Positions 1 through 6,260 of a DNA stretch of 8,302 nucleotides are shown here, one piece after another (positions within the stretch are counted from its first letter, which is position 1; each line of letters begins with the position of its first letter). The notes beneath the pieces are model-generated. The model was not told the DNA's origin. It saw only the letters and a list, made by a program, of their open reading frames with translations, and did no database searches. The position numbers were made by a program, and so were the translations under genes. Source of the stretch: an uncultured Streptococcus sp. (GTDB lineage Bacteria > Bacillota > Bacilli > Lactobacillales > Streptococcaceae); NCBI GenBank assembly GCA_916048115.1, contig CAJZGQ010000052.1, forward strand, positions 1 through 8,302, in the 5' to 3' direction.

Positions 1-2
1 AC

Positions 3-53
3 GACGAAATCGAATTCTAACGAATTACCGATTTCTGTCCCACTCTCTTTTTT
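3..53. terminator. Hairpin with T tract at the left edge, ending the hprK operon
   Basis: GAAATCG (6-12) pairs with CGATTTC (29-35). Inside it AATTC (13-17) pairs with GAATT (22-26) around a TAAC loop, and outside it GAC (3-5) pairs with GTC (37-39) across one bulged T. On the plus strand a T tract follows at 48-53, so it would work as an intrinsic terminator for a gene entering from the left. On the minus strand the hairpin comes right after the stop codon of the YtxH-like gene, and any T tract would lie outside the window. The right flank GTCCCAC (37-43) suggests the outer stem continues off the edge, so the element is probably cut by the window boundary. A bidirectional terminator is the likeliest role. 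Confidence 0.6.
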
Positions 54-510
54 ATGCTTCTTTTGTTTCTTCTTCAGCTACTTCTTCAGAATCTTTTTCA
101 TCCAACTCTAACACGATGTCTTCAGATTCTGTTTGTTTGCGAATGGATTGAACCAAGTCATTGCCACTTAGATTTTCTTTTTGAAGTTTATCCTTAAATG
201 AGTGATAGACTTCTTGAGATTTTTCAACCACATCTTGCGTCTTTTCTTTGACAGATTCCAAAACAGTTCCTGTCGTAATTTCTCCAGAACCAACTTTTTC
301 TTTGGTTTGTTGGATCACTTCGGCTGCTTGTTTTGAAACATCCTTAGCAGTTTGTTTCACCGATTCATGTACTTCTTGAGGATCTTCTTGATAATCTTTT
401 ACGAAGCGCACCACCTTTTTAGTGACTTTCTTTCCTTGCTCTGTTGATAAATAGTAGGCTGCTGAAGCACCTGAAATCACACCAATTAATAAACTAGATA
501 AACGTCCCAT
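52..510 (-). CDS. YtxH-like membrane-anchored coiled-coil protein
   Basis: A 152-residue protein of unknown molecular function. Residues about 5-21 form one membrane or glycine/alanine-rich hydrophobic segment, directly followed by a basic stretch (KKVTKKVVRFVK, residues 27-38). This is the layout of the YtxH family, general-stress-type proteins of Gram-positive bacteria. Residues about 40-112 are charged, Lys/Glu/Gln-rich and helix-forming with heptad-like spacing, so probably coiled coil; the tail (128-152) is very acidic. The ATG start has GAGGAAG a few bases upstream and lies 14 bp after the DUF948 stop, so it is the last gene of the hprK-lgt operon. The family assignment rests on architecture. 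The neighbouring DUF948 protein has a similar anchor plus coiled-coil design, which makes a physical partnership plausible but unproven. Confidence 0.75.
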   Translation of the reverse strand: MGRLSSLLIGVISGASAAYYLSTEQGKKVTKKVVRFVKDYQEDPQEVHESVKQTAKDVSKQAAEVIQQTKEKVGSGEITTGTVLESVKEKTQDVVEKSQEVYHSFKDKLQKENLSGNDLVQSIRKQTESEDIVLELDEKDSEEVAEEETKEA

Positions 511-524
511 ATTCTTCCTCGATT

Positions 525-908
525 CTATTTAAATAATTTTGAAGCCATCTTAATCGCTTTTAATCCGATAGAGGCTTTTACAGTTTTCCCACCAGCTGAT
601 GCAGCTTTAACACTCAATTGACGCGCTTGGTCATTCAAATCTGAGACAGACTCTGAAAGATCCGCTACAGCTGTAAACAAGGGGTCGATCGTTGCCACTT
701 TTTGATTCAAATCATCCGTTAAAACATTGACTTTTGCCAATAGATCATTGGTCTGATGCAAGGTGACATTGACATCTGATGTCAACACTTGGATCGTTTT
801 TTGCGTCTCATCTACAACTTTTCCAATCTTTGAAAGGAAAAAAATCATATAAATAACAAGCGCTACTAAGGCAAGGCCTAAAAGGCCGTATGCGATTTCA
901 ATAAACAT
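525..908 (-). CDS. DUF948 family membrane protein
   Basis: A 127-residue protein with one N-terminal membrane helix (residues about 5-25). A long amphipathic region follows (about 28-105), rich in Val, Leu, Asp and Gln with heptad-like periodicity, and then a basic glycine-containing C-terminus ending in SKLFK. This matches the DUF948 family, small proteins of Firmicutes often encoded beside YtxH-type proteins. No enzymatic motif is visible. The gene begins 3 bp after the lgt stop, and its ribosome binding site AAAAGGAG lies inside the last lgt codons, so it is translated as part of the hprK-lgt message. The helical region resembles methyl-accepting or tether-type coiled coils only in composition, and I do not assign it a role. 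Confidence 0.8.
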   Translation of the reverse strand: MFIEIAYGLLGLALVALVIYMIFFLSKIGKVVDETQKTIQVLTSDVNVTLHQTNDLLAKVNVLTDDLNQKVATIDPLFTAVADLSESVSDLNDQARQLSVKAASAGGKTVKASIGLKAIKMASKLFK

Positions 909-911
909 ATG

Positions 912-1694
912 TTACTCCTTTTCTTCTACATAATAAGGGGCTTTTTTGTGACGTTGGTAAACGATAATGGCGAGTCCAACTAGAATCAGGATCATCGATA
1001 GCCATTGAGAAACACGCAGACCTGCAAACATCAAGCTATCCGTCCGCATTCCCTCGATAATCATTCGCCCAAAACCATACCAAATGAGGTAAAAGGCTGT
1101 GATTTCACCTTGCCTCAAAAAATGAGGTTTTCTACGAAGAAGCAAGATCAAGAGAAATCCTAACAGATTCCAACTGGATTCATATAAGAAAGTTGGCTGA
1201 CGATAACTGCCATCTATATACATTTGGTCTCGAATAAAAGAGGGCAGGTAGTTGAGGCTCTTAACAGTAGATCCATAAGCTTCCTGGTTAAAGAAGTTCC
1301 CCCAGCGACCAATGCTCTGGGCAATCATGACGCTTGGGGCCGCAATATCTAAAAAGTCGATCGGTTCAATCAAACGTCTACGAGAGAAAAGATAAAGAAC
1401 TAAAGCACCCGTTAAGAGACCACCATAAATCGCGATTCCTCCGTTCCAAATAGCAAAAATCTCACCAAGGTGCTGGCTATAATAGCCCCATTCGAAAGTA
1501 ACGTAATAGAGTCTGGCACCCACAATCGCAAGAGGAAAAGCAATCAGAATGAAATCAATGATGGCATCTGGATCAATTTTCTTACGTGGCGCTTCTTTCA
1601 TGGAAAGATAAACAGCTAGAATCAAACCAGAGACAATACAAATTGCGTACCAACGAATACTGAACGGACCTAATTGAAGGGCTACTGGATTCAT
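912..1694 (-). CDS. lgt: Prolipoprotein diacylglyceryl transferase
   Basis: Integral membrane enzyme that moves the diacylglyceryl group of phosphatidylglycerol onto the lipobox cysteine of prolipoproteins, the first step of lipoprotein maturation. The 260-residue length is normal. The diagnostic Lgt signature [13 protein letters not shown] is at residues 129-141, and R210 and E214 in the [14 protein letters not shown] segment match the essential C-terminal Arg/Glu pair of E. coli Lgt. About seven hydrophobic segments can be seen. Where E. coli has the HGGL motif this protein has YGGL (Y90), which I believe is usual in streptococci. The ATG overlaps the hprK stop as ATGA (1691-1694) with AGGTGAAGGA upstream, so translation is coupled to hprK. 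Function is well established for the family; activity here is inferred from the motifs. Confidence 0.97.
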   Translation of the reverse strand: MNPVALQLGPFSIRWYAICIVSGLILAVYLSMKEAPRKKIDPDAIIDFILIAFPLAIVGARLYYVTFEWGYYSQHLGEIFAIWNGGIAIYGGLLTGALVLYLFSRRRLIEPIDFLDIAAPSVMIAQSIGRWGNFFNQEAYGSTVKSLNYLPSFIRDQMYIDGSYRQPTFLYESSWNLLGFLLILLLRRKPHFLRQGEITAFYLIWYGFGRMIIEGMRTDSLMFAGLRVSQWLSMILILVGLAIIVYQRHKKAPYYVEEKE

Positions 1695-2623
1695 TCCTTC
1701 ACCTCATTTTGACTAATCAACTGGGACAAACGTTCTTCAAAGGTTTTAGTGGCATCATAGCCCATTTGTTTGGCACGAACATTCATGGCTGCTGCTTCAA
1801 TCACGACCGAAATATTTCGACCTGTCTTCACTGGAATGCGAATACGAGGAATGGTGACTCCACCGATTTCTAACTCTTCTGCGTTGTTACCAAGACGATC
1901 ATAAGTTTGGTCCTTAGCATAATTTTCCAGGTAAACGTCGATTTGAACTTGTGAAGAATCCTTCACAGCACTCGCACCGTATAGACTCATGACATCGATA
2001 ATCCCGACACCACGGATTTCTAGTAGGTGACGTAGGATTTCAGCAGGCTCTCCCCAAAGGGTCATCTCATCTCTCGCATAGATATCGACTCGGTCATCCG
2101 CTACGAGACGGTGACCCCGCTTGACAAGTTCCAAAGCTGTCTCGCTCTTACCGATCCCGCTATCTCCTTGGATCAAGACCCCCATCCCATAAATATCCAT
2201 CAAAACACCATGAACACTGGTACGTTCTGCCAAGCGGCTATCCAAATAACTGGATAACTCACCAGACAAACGGCTCGTCGCAACATTGCTCTTTAAAATA
2301 GCCAGCTGCTTCTCTTCCGCAGCCCGTAACATTTCTTCTGGAATGTCCAAATTCCGCGCGACAATGATGACAGGTGTCTCTGGCTGGAACATCTTGCGCA
2401 AAACTTGATGTCGGTTGTGAGAGCTCATCTTCACCAGGTAGGACCATTCTTTCATTCCTACAAGCTGAATCCGCTCAGGTGTGTAATAGTCAAAATAGCC
2501 CGTCATTTCAAGACCTGGACGTGAGATGTCCGCAGTCGTAATTTCCTTGCTTAAGAGGTTATCATCCCCATAAACAACTGACAGACGAAGCTTTTCCTGT
2601 ATATCGCGAACAGTAACTGCCAT
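1691..2623 (-). CDS. hprK: HPr kinase/phosphorylase
   Basis: Bifunctional cytoplasmic enzyme that phosphorylates Ser46 of HPr and reverses this with inorganic phosphate, setting carbon catabolite repression with CcpA and controlling sugar uptake in Firmicutes. The 310-residue length is standard. The N-terminal domain (about 1-130) precedes the catalytic core: H138 in the VHGV motif, Walker A GDSGIGKS at 153-160, the acidic pair D176-D177, and the HprK signature [12 protein letters not shown] at about 200-211. The ATG (2623) has AAGGGAG six bases upstream (2630-2636). It leads an operon with lgt, which overlaps its stop codon. An extended -10 promoter lies directly upstream, partly overlapped by a possible 23-codon ORF. 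Nothing in the protein looks abnormal. Confidence 0.98.
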   Translation of the reverse strand: MAVTVRDIQEKLRLSVVYGDDNLLSKEITTADISRPGLEMTGYFDYYTPERIQLVGMKEWSYLVKMSSHNRHQVLRKMFQPETPVIIVARNLDIPEEMLRAAEEKQLAILKSNVATSRLSGELSSYLDSRLAERTSVHGVLMDIYGMGVLIQGDSGIGKSETALELVKRGHRLVADDRVDIYARDEMTLWGEPAEILRHLLEIRGVGIIDVMSLYGASAVKDSSQVQIDVYLENYAKDQTYDRLGNNAEELEIGGVTIPRIRIPVKTGRNISVVIEAAAMNVRAKQMGYDATKTFEERLSQLISQNEVKE

Positions 2624-2629
2624 ATCATT

Positions 2630-2636
2630 CTCCCTT
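2630..2636 (-). promoter_or_regulatory. hprK ribosome binding site
   Basis: Minus-strand AAGGGAG, six bases before the hprK ATG. It follows immediately after the TAA of the possible 23-codon ORF (2637-2639), so termination on that ORF would deliver ribosomes next to the hprK start if the two were on one transcript. Confidence 0.75.
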
Positions 2637-2708
2637 TTAAAATTCTCTCTCTATTATAGCAGATTTTCTCTTCAGACGAGAGACTGAAGTGTCATTTGAA
2701 TGATCCAT
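2637..2708 (-). CDS. Possible 23-residue small ORF in front of hprK
   Basis: The minus strand reads ATG at 2708 and 23 codons to a TAA at 2639-2637. The predicted peptide begins MDHSNDTS, is basic in the middle (RLKRK, residues 11-15) and ends EREF. It has a very good ribosome binding site, AAAAAGGAG (2715-2723), six bases before the ATG. It lies between the terminator of the upstream unit and hprK, in a different frame from hprK, and its 3' end covers the hprK -10 element. It would therefore be made only from transcripts starting further upstream or reading through the terminator. No clear promoter for it was found. It may be a leader peptide, a small protein or chance; I do not recognise the peptide. 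Confidence 0.25.
   Translation of the reverse strand: MDHSNDTSVSRLKRKSAIIEREF
2653..2661 (-). promoter_or_regulatory. hprK promoter, extended -10
   Basis: Minus-strand TGCTATAAT: a perfect TATAAT (2653-2658) preceded by the TGn extension (2659-2661). No good -35 is found 16-18 bp upstream, as is usual for extended -10 promoters. The start point should fall near 2646, giving a leader of about 23 nt before the hprK ATG. An inverted repeat (2670-2689) lies where a -35 box would be. Confidence 0.75.
2670..2689. repeat. Short inverted repeat upstream of the hprK -10
   Basis: CTTCAG (2670-2675) and CTGAAG (2684-2689) are perfect inverted arms around an 8-base spacer, centred about 24 bp upstream of the hprK -10. 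The position suits an operator or activator site. A transcript crossing the region would form a weak 6-bp hairpin without a T tract, so it is not a terminator. Arms this short can arise by chance. Confidence 0.35.
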
Positions 2709-2732
2709 TTTCAACTCCTTTTTAATGCGACT

Positions 2733-2765
2733 AAAAAGAGGCCAAGACAAATGTCTCTAACCTCT
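2733..2765 (-). terminator. Intrinsic terminator of the pspC unit
   Basis: On the minus strand AGAGG (2765-2761) pairs with CCTCT (2741-2737), extended inward by two G-T wobbles, an A-T pair and, past one bulged G, AGAC/GTCT around an ATTT loop. The 3' arm runs straight into a run of T (complement of AAAAA at 2733-2737). It starts about 40 bp after the stop codon of the four-helix membrane protein gene and separates that unit from hprK. Confidence 0.8.
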
Positions 2766-2783
2766 AGGAAATGATGGTAACAT

Positions 2784-2806
2784 CTGAAGAATGCTCCAGC
2801 CTTCAG
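2784..2806. repeat. Inverted repeat at the 3' end of the membrane protein gene
   Basis: CTGAAG (2784-2789) and CTTCAG (2801-2806) are perfect inverted arms around an 11-base spacer. The right arm overlaps the TGA stop codon (2803-2805). There is no T tract, so it is more likely an mRNA-end hairpin than a terminator; the true terminator follows at 2733-2765. The same two 6-mers, in opposite order, form the inverted repeat at 2670-2689. Confidence 0.35.
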
Positions 2807-3171
2807 CCTTGCAAAAAATCTTTGATCATGAATTTGATTCCAGTCGAGACAGCATAGACCACCGCATTTGAAGGAAATGCAATCAAGCCGAGCGTAAAGG
2901 CGATAGGTCCTCCCCCCAACAAGGACAAAACCAGATACAACATCGGCAGAAATAAAATCGAAAACCGATAAATTTGTGGCTCTCTTGCCCTTTCTGTTGT
3001 CAGAAACAAGAGGTAGAAGAGACTATTCCAAATGCCCAGTGGAAAAAGGGCCATTCCGATAAAAACTGTTCCAACTCCTTCTCCAAAAACACGATTTAAA
3101 ATGAAAAACTGTCCTATAAAACTGAAAAAGAGATATAGAATAAAAGCAAGGTAATAGAACTTCTGCTTCAT
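2803..3171 (-). CDS. Four-helix membrane protein of unknown function, partner of the PspC-domain protein
   Basis: A 122-residue hydrophobic protein with four probable membrane segments (about 5-25, 32-58, 70-86 and 89-112). A polar loop TTERAREPQIYR (58-69) separates the second and third, and the C-terminus is short. I recognise no named domain. It starts 12 bp after the PspC-gene stop, and its ribosome binding site AAAGGAG overlaps that stop (3178-3184), so the two genes form one message and probably one job at the membrane. From memory, PspC-domain genes of streptococci are often followed by a small membrane protein like this; the link to envelope stress is therefore by neighbourhood, not by sequence. 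A clear terminator follows the gene. Confidence 0.8.
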   Translation of the reverse strand: MKQKFYYLAFILYLFFSFIGQFFILNRVFGEGVGTVFIGMALFPLGIWNSLFYLLFLTTERAREPQIYRFSILFLPMLYLVLSLLGGGPIAFTLGLIAFPSNAVVYAVSTGIKFMIKDFLQG

Positions 3172-3183
3172 CCGGATCTCCTT

Positions 3184-3465
3184 TTAGAAAAACGGACTAT
3201 CATTCTGATCATGAATGGGTTCGGCCTCTTTTCTCCGACGAGGTCGAGGGCCATCGTCAAATATTTCCTGCTCCTCTTCGTCCTTATAAGGTAAGGTCGT
3301 ATCTAACAGCAAGTAGATAATTACACCGATAAAGGCATGAGAGACCGTAAAAAGAATAAACAAGAAGCGTAGCAGCGTTACACTCAGATCAAATTTATCA
3401 GCCAGCCCAGCTAGCACACCTGAAACCAGGCGGTGGCGTTTTGATTTGTAAAATGATGATGTCAT
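3184..3465 (-). CDS. PspC-domain membrane protein
   Basis: A 93-residue protein with the phage-shock-protein C (PspC) domain: the basic start SKRHRLVSGVLAGLADKF (8-25), a spacer, then one long membrane segment (about 30-57) ending in DTTLPY. The tail (61-93) is acidic, then Arg-rich (RPRRRKE, 74-80), and probably cytoplasmic. PspC proteins take part in envelope-stress responses. From memory, the corresponding pneumococcal and S. mutans genes belong to the LiaFSR regulon, so LiaR control is a reasonable but untested guess here. The ATG is at 3465 with GAGG eight bases upstream (3474-3477). The promoter and a long perfect inverted repeat (3475-3519) lie immediately upstream, with part of the ribosome binding site inside one arm. 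First gene of a two-gene unit. Confidence 0.9.
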   Translation of the reverse strand: MTSSFYKSKRHRLVSGVLAGLADKFDLSVTLLRFLFILFTVSHAFIGVIIYLLLDTTLPYKDEEEQEIFDDGPRPRRRKEAEPIHDQNDSPFF

Positions 3466-3474
3466 TTGATTTTC

Positions 3475-3519
3475 CTCTTTCTAGTTAGACCTATTTTAGC
3501 AGAGTCTAACTAGAAAGAG
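3475..3519. promoter_or_regulatory. 16-bp perfect inverted repeat surrounding the pspC promoter
   Basis: CTCTTTCTAGTTAGAC (3475-3490) and GTCTAACTAGAAAGAG (3504-3519) are exact reverse complements over 16 bp, separated by 13 bp that contain the pspC -10. Neither strand has a T tract after the second arm, so it is not a normal intrinsic terminator, although it lies between the sprT-like stop (3540) and pspC. Each arm also holds a small palindrome, TCTA-NN-TAGA (3480-3489 and 3505-3514). The likeliest role is an operator for a dimeric regulator. In a read-through RNA it would fold into a strong hairpin covering most of the pspC ribosome binding site. Confidence 0.8.
3493..3501 (-). promoter_or_regulatory. 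pspC promoter, extended -10
   Basis: Minus-strand TGCTAAAAT: TAAAAT (3493-3498) with the TGn extension (3499-3501), lying in the spacer of the inverted repeat. The start point should fall near 3486, inside the downstream arm, so RNA made from this promoter lacks the upstream arm and cannot form the hairpin. No recognisable -35 is present; the -35 zone is occupied by the upstream arm. Confidence 0.65.
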
Positions 3520-3539
3520 ATCCGCCTAAAGACCGATTC

Positions 3540-3992
3540 TCATTCCTGTCTCATTTCAAGGAGTTGCAGACGACCGTGACAGCGACCGCAAGCATATTTC
3601 TTCAGATCGATTTTTCGCTTTCGCCTATACTCTTGTCTACAATGAGAACATCGGTAGAGATAAACTCGCTTTTTTCTCGATTTTTCTGGTAGCGGTGGTG
3701 TGAATCGAAGTCCATCCACTTGCTGAAGGAGCTGTTTAAAGGCTAGATCTTTGTGGCGATAGCCTTTTCCTTGGTCGTAAAGATGGTAATGGCAGAGCTC
3801 ATGGCGGACGATTTTCCGAAAGGTCTCTAATCCTAAAGTCTGATAAATCTTGGGGTTGAAATCAAGATGCCGATCCTTAGGAAAGAAACGGCCTCCGGTG
3901 GTTTGGAGACGCGGATTCCACACTGCTTGATGGCGGAATTCCCTACCAAAATCTTCCAGAGATACCTGGCGTACATAGTCAGTCAGATTCAT
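3540..3992 (-). CDS. SprT-like zinc metalloprotein
   Basis: A 150-residue cytoplasmic protein of the SprT/SprT-like family. The metalloprotease-type HExxH motif is H64-E65-L66-C67-H68 (HELCHYH), with H80 in GKGYRHKD a candidate third zinc ligand. A C-terminal zinc ribbon has CSHC (115-118) and CGRC (135-138). Distant eukaryotic relatives (Spartan) cut DNA-protein crosslinks; the bacterial function is not settled and proteolysis has not been shown by anything here. The ATG lies inside the end of tex, giving a 14-bp overlap in a different frame, with no convincing ribosome binding site. Translation therefore probably depends on ribosomes finishing tex. The start fits the family N-terminus ([16 protein letters not shown]). 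Confidence 0.9.
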   Translation of the reverse strand: MNLTDYVRQVSLEDFGREFRHQAVWNPRLQTTGGRFFPKDRHLDFNPKIYQTLGLETFRKIVRHELCHYHLYDQGKGYRHKDLAFKQLLQQVDGLRFTPPLPEKSRKKRVYLYRCSHCRQEYRRKRKIDLKKYACGRCHGRLQLLEMRQE

Positions 3993-6105
3993 TCGGTGCT
4001 ACCAAACTGAGGTTGACTTTTTCGCGTTCCACGTCGATCTTCTTCACCCAGACCGTCACTACATCTCCTACAGAGACGACTTGGCTTGGATGCTTGATAA
4101 ATTGCTTGCTCATATGGGAGATATGAATCAAGCCATCCTCGTGAATGCCAATATCGACAAAGGCTCCGAAATCAACCACATTGCGCACAACCCCTTCTAA
4201 TTTTTGACCAATGTGGAGGTCTTTAATATCCAAAACATCCTGACGGAGCACTGGTGCATCAAAGGAATCCCGCAAATCGCGACCTGGTTTTAGGAGATCA
4301 TCAATGACATCTTTCAGGGTTTCCGGCCCCAGTTCTAGCTGGGTCGACATTTCCTCTATCTTGACAGCTTTTAATTTTTCTTGAGCAGATTCATCGAGTT
4401 CGGTAATCCCAAGGAGTTCAAAAAGTTTTTCAACTTCCTTGTAACTTTCAGGGTGGACGCCAGTATTGTCCAAAATGTTTTTACTTTCAGGAATGCGCAA
4501 GAATCCCGCTGCCTGCTCAAAAGCCTTGGCCCCGAGGCGAGGGACTTTTTTAATCTGTCCCCGTGAGAGGATCATTCCTTCTTCTTCCCGATATTTCACG
4601 ATATTTTCAGAGATGGTCTTATTAAGTCCTGCTACATGCGCTAAGAGAGAGGGACTAGCAGTATTGATATTAACCCCAACTTGGTTGACCACTGTATCCA
4701 CGACAAAATCCAAACTTTCCGTCAATTTTTTCTGATTGACATCGTGCTGGTATTGACCCACACCGATCGACTTGGCATCGATTTTCACCAACTCAGCCAA
4801 GGGATCTTGCAAGCGGCGGGCAATAGAGATGGCCGAGCGTTTTTCAACGGTTAATTCTGGGAACTCATGACGGGCCAACTCACTAGCTGAGTAGACAGAG
4901 GCTCCACTTTCATTGACAATGACATAGCGGACCCCTGGATGGTCATGGAGTACTTCAGCGACAAAGGCCTCACTTTCACGGCTAGCGGTTCCATTACCGA
5001 TTGCAATAATCTCTACGTCAAACTCCTTGATCAAGGAGGACAAATCTTTCTTGGCCTGCTCGATCTGAGCTGGTTTTGCAGGGGCAACCGGATAGATAAC
5101 CTGGGTGGCAAGCATTTTGCCTGTCTCATCGACAACCGCTAATTTGGCACCGGTCCGAAAAGCTGGGTCAAATCCAAGGACCACGCGCCCTTTTAATGGA
5201 GGGATAAGCAATAGATTCCGTAGATTTTCAGAGAACAATTGAATGGCACCGTCTTCTGCCACCTCTGTCAACTCTGTCCGAATCCGACGTTCAATCGCAG
5301 GTACGATTTTTTTCTTAACCGCTTGCTGAATAACCTCATCGACATAGGCATTTTTGCTTTTAAAACGAGCTTCAAAGATGCGAATGATTCGATCCAGATG
5401 GTGCTCAAATCCGACTTTAAGAACGCCCAATTTTTCCCCACGATTGAGAGCCAGGGTCCGGTAGCCTTGCATACTCTTGATCTTTTCAGAAAAATCATAG
5501 TAGATTTCAAAGGTTCTCTTAGGATCTAAGCTTTCATCCTTCAAGGTTGACGTCATGAGGGAATGACCATGAATTTCTTGATAGGTGAGGGCCCGCAATT
5601 GGGTATCCTCTGAAATAGCTTCTACCAGAATATCCACTGCACCAGCTAAAGCCACTGTTTCAGTTGGGAAGGTCTCACAGGTAAATTTCTGAGCCTCTGC
5701 TTCCAAGTTTGGACTATTTTGCAGGATGAGACGTGCCAAGGGGAAAAGTCCTGCTTCTCGGGCAATCGTCGCCTTAGTTCGTCGTTTTTCCTTATAAGGT
5801 AGATAAAGCTCTTCGACATCCGCTAATTTTTCAGCAGCTTCAATAGCCTGCTTGAGCGCCTCTGTCAGTTTGCCTTGTTCCTCAATCTTAGCAAGGACGG
5901 TTTCCTTTCGTTCAGCTAGAGCCGTTAAGGATTTGTCCCGATCAATAATAGCCTTGATCGCTACTTCATCTAAATTTCCCGTCATATCTTTTCGATAGCG
6001 AGCAATGAAGGGAATGGTTGAGCCTTCTGCGGTCAGACTCAATACGGTATCGATTTGTTTTAAGCTAACACCCAATTCTTGGGCTATTTTTTCATATTTA
6101 TCCAT
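3979..6105 (-). CDS. tex: Tex family S1 RNA-binding transcription accessory protein
   Basis: Nucleic-acid-binding protein of the Tex/YdcI family, linked in other bacteria to transcription of toxin and stress genes. From the ATG at 6105 it has 708 residues, the family norm. Visible parts are the Tex N-terminal helical domain ([10 protein letters not shown] at 31-40), the YqgF/RNase H-like fold (GFDPAFRTG at 311-319 and the [13 protein letters not shown] region at about 367-379), a helix-hairpin-helix region ([19 protein letters not shown], about 477-495), and an S1 RNA-binding domain (about 633-701, with [16 protein letters not shown]). The N-terminus [17 protein letters not shown] aligns with relatives. 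An upstream in-frame TTG (6138) would add 11 residues and has an AGGTGG nine bases before it, but the promoter lies inside that extension, so the ATG is preferred. First gene of a unit with the SprT-like gene. Confidence 0.95.
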   Translation of the reverse strand: MDKYEKIAQELGVSLKQIDTVLSLTAEGSTIPFIARYRKDMTGNLDEVAIKAIIDRDKSLTALAERKETVLAKIEEQGKLTEALKQAIEAAEKLADVEELYLPYKEKRRTKATIAREAGLFPLARLILQNSPNLEAEAQKFTCETFPTETVALAGAVDILVEAISEDTQLRALTYQEIHGHSLMTSTLKDESLDPKRTFEIYYDFSEKIKSMQGYRTLALNRGEKLGVLKVGFEHHLDRIIRIFEARFKSKNAYVDEVIQQAVKKKIVPAIERRIRTELTEVAEDGAIQLFSENLRNLLLIPPLKGRVVLGFDPAFRTGAKLAVVDETGKMLATQVIYPVAPAKPAQIEQAKKDLSSLIKEFDVEIIAIGNGTASRESEAFVAEVLHDHPGVRYVIVNESGASVYSASELARHEFPELTVEKRSAISIARRLQDPLAELVKIDAKSIGVGQYQHDVNQKKLTESLDFVVDTVVNQVGVNINTASPSLLAHVAGLNKTISENIVKYREEEGMILSRGQIKKVPRLGAKAFEQAAGFLRIPESKNILDNTGVHPESYKEVEKLFELLGITELDESAQEKLKAVKIEEMSTQLELGPETLKDVIDDLLKPGRDLRDSFDAPVLRQDVLDIKDLHIGQKLEGVVRNVVDFGAFVDIGIHEDGLIHISHMSKQFIKHPSQVVSVGDVVTVWVKKIDVEREKVNLSLVAPNESD

Positions 6106-6112
6106 AGCTTCT

Positions 6113-6121
6113 ATTATAGCA
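6113..6121 (-). promoter_or_regulatory. tex promoter, extended -10, very close to the start codon
   Basis: Minus-strand TGCTATAAT: perfect TATAAT (6113-6118) with the TGn extension (6119-6121). Only seven bases separate the box from the tex ATG (6105-6103), so transcription should start at or within about four bases of the A of the ATG. The mRNA would have no room for a ribosome binding site. No -35 is evident. Confidence 0.65.
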
Positions 6122-6223
6122 TATTTTACCGTAGCCAAGGCTTCTAGCCACCTATTTGCTAGGGTTTTGTAGAAGTTTCCTCCTTGTCTTTTATGCTCTA
6201 TTTCCCCCTTGATCTTTCCTTTT

Positions 6224-6232
6224 TGTTATAAT
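6224..6232 (+). promoter_or_regulatory. Promoter of the small-protein/permease operon, extended -10
   Basis: TGTTATAAT: perfect TATAAT (6227-6232) with TGn (6224-6226) and no good -35. The start point should lie near 6239, giving a leader of about 22 nt containing the ribosome binding site AAAAAGGAGG (6244-6253), seven bases before the ATG. The leader is too short for a riboswitch. No AdcR-type zinc operator (TTAACYRGTTAA) is seen around it. Confidence 0.8.
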
Positions 6233-6260
6233 GATAGAAAACGAAAAAGGAGGCCCAAAA

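Noticed and set aside
3475..3519. The long inverted repeat as an intrinsic terminator of tex-sprT
   Set aside because: The stem is strong, but there is no T tract after it on either strand, and a promoter lies in its loop.
4381..5529. Several plus-strand ORFs opposite tex
   Set aside because: They lack convincing ribosome binding sites, have low-complexity or non-protein-like sequences, and lie fully antisense to a well-conserved gene.
6103..6138. 11-residue N-terminal extension of Tex from a TTG codon
   Set aside because: It has an AGGTGG nine bases upstream, but it would contain the extended -10 promoter, and relatives start at the MDKYEKIAQ region. Kept only as an alternative.
6179..6185. 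Minus-strand AAGGAGG in the tex/permease intergenic region
   Set aside because: No ATG, GTG or TTG follows at a usable distance, so it is probably chance in purine-rich DNA.
6105..6260. Zinc-responsive AdcR operator for the permease operon
   Set aside because: No TTAACYRGTTAA-like palindrome is visible, so zinc control cannot be supported from sequence.
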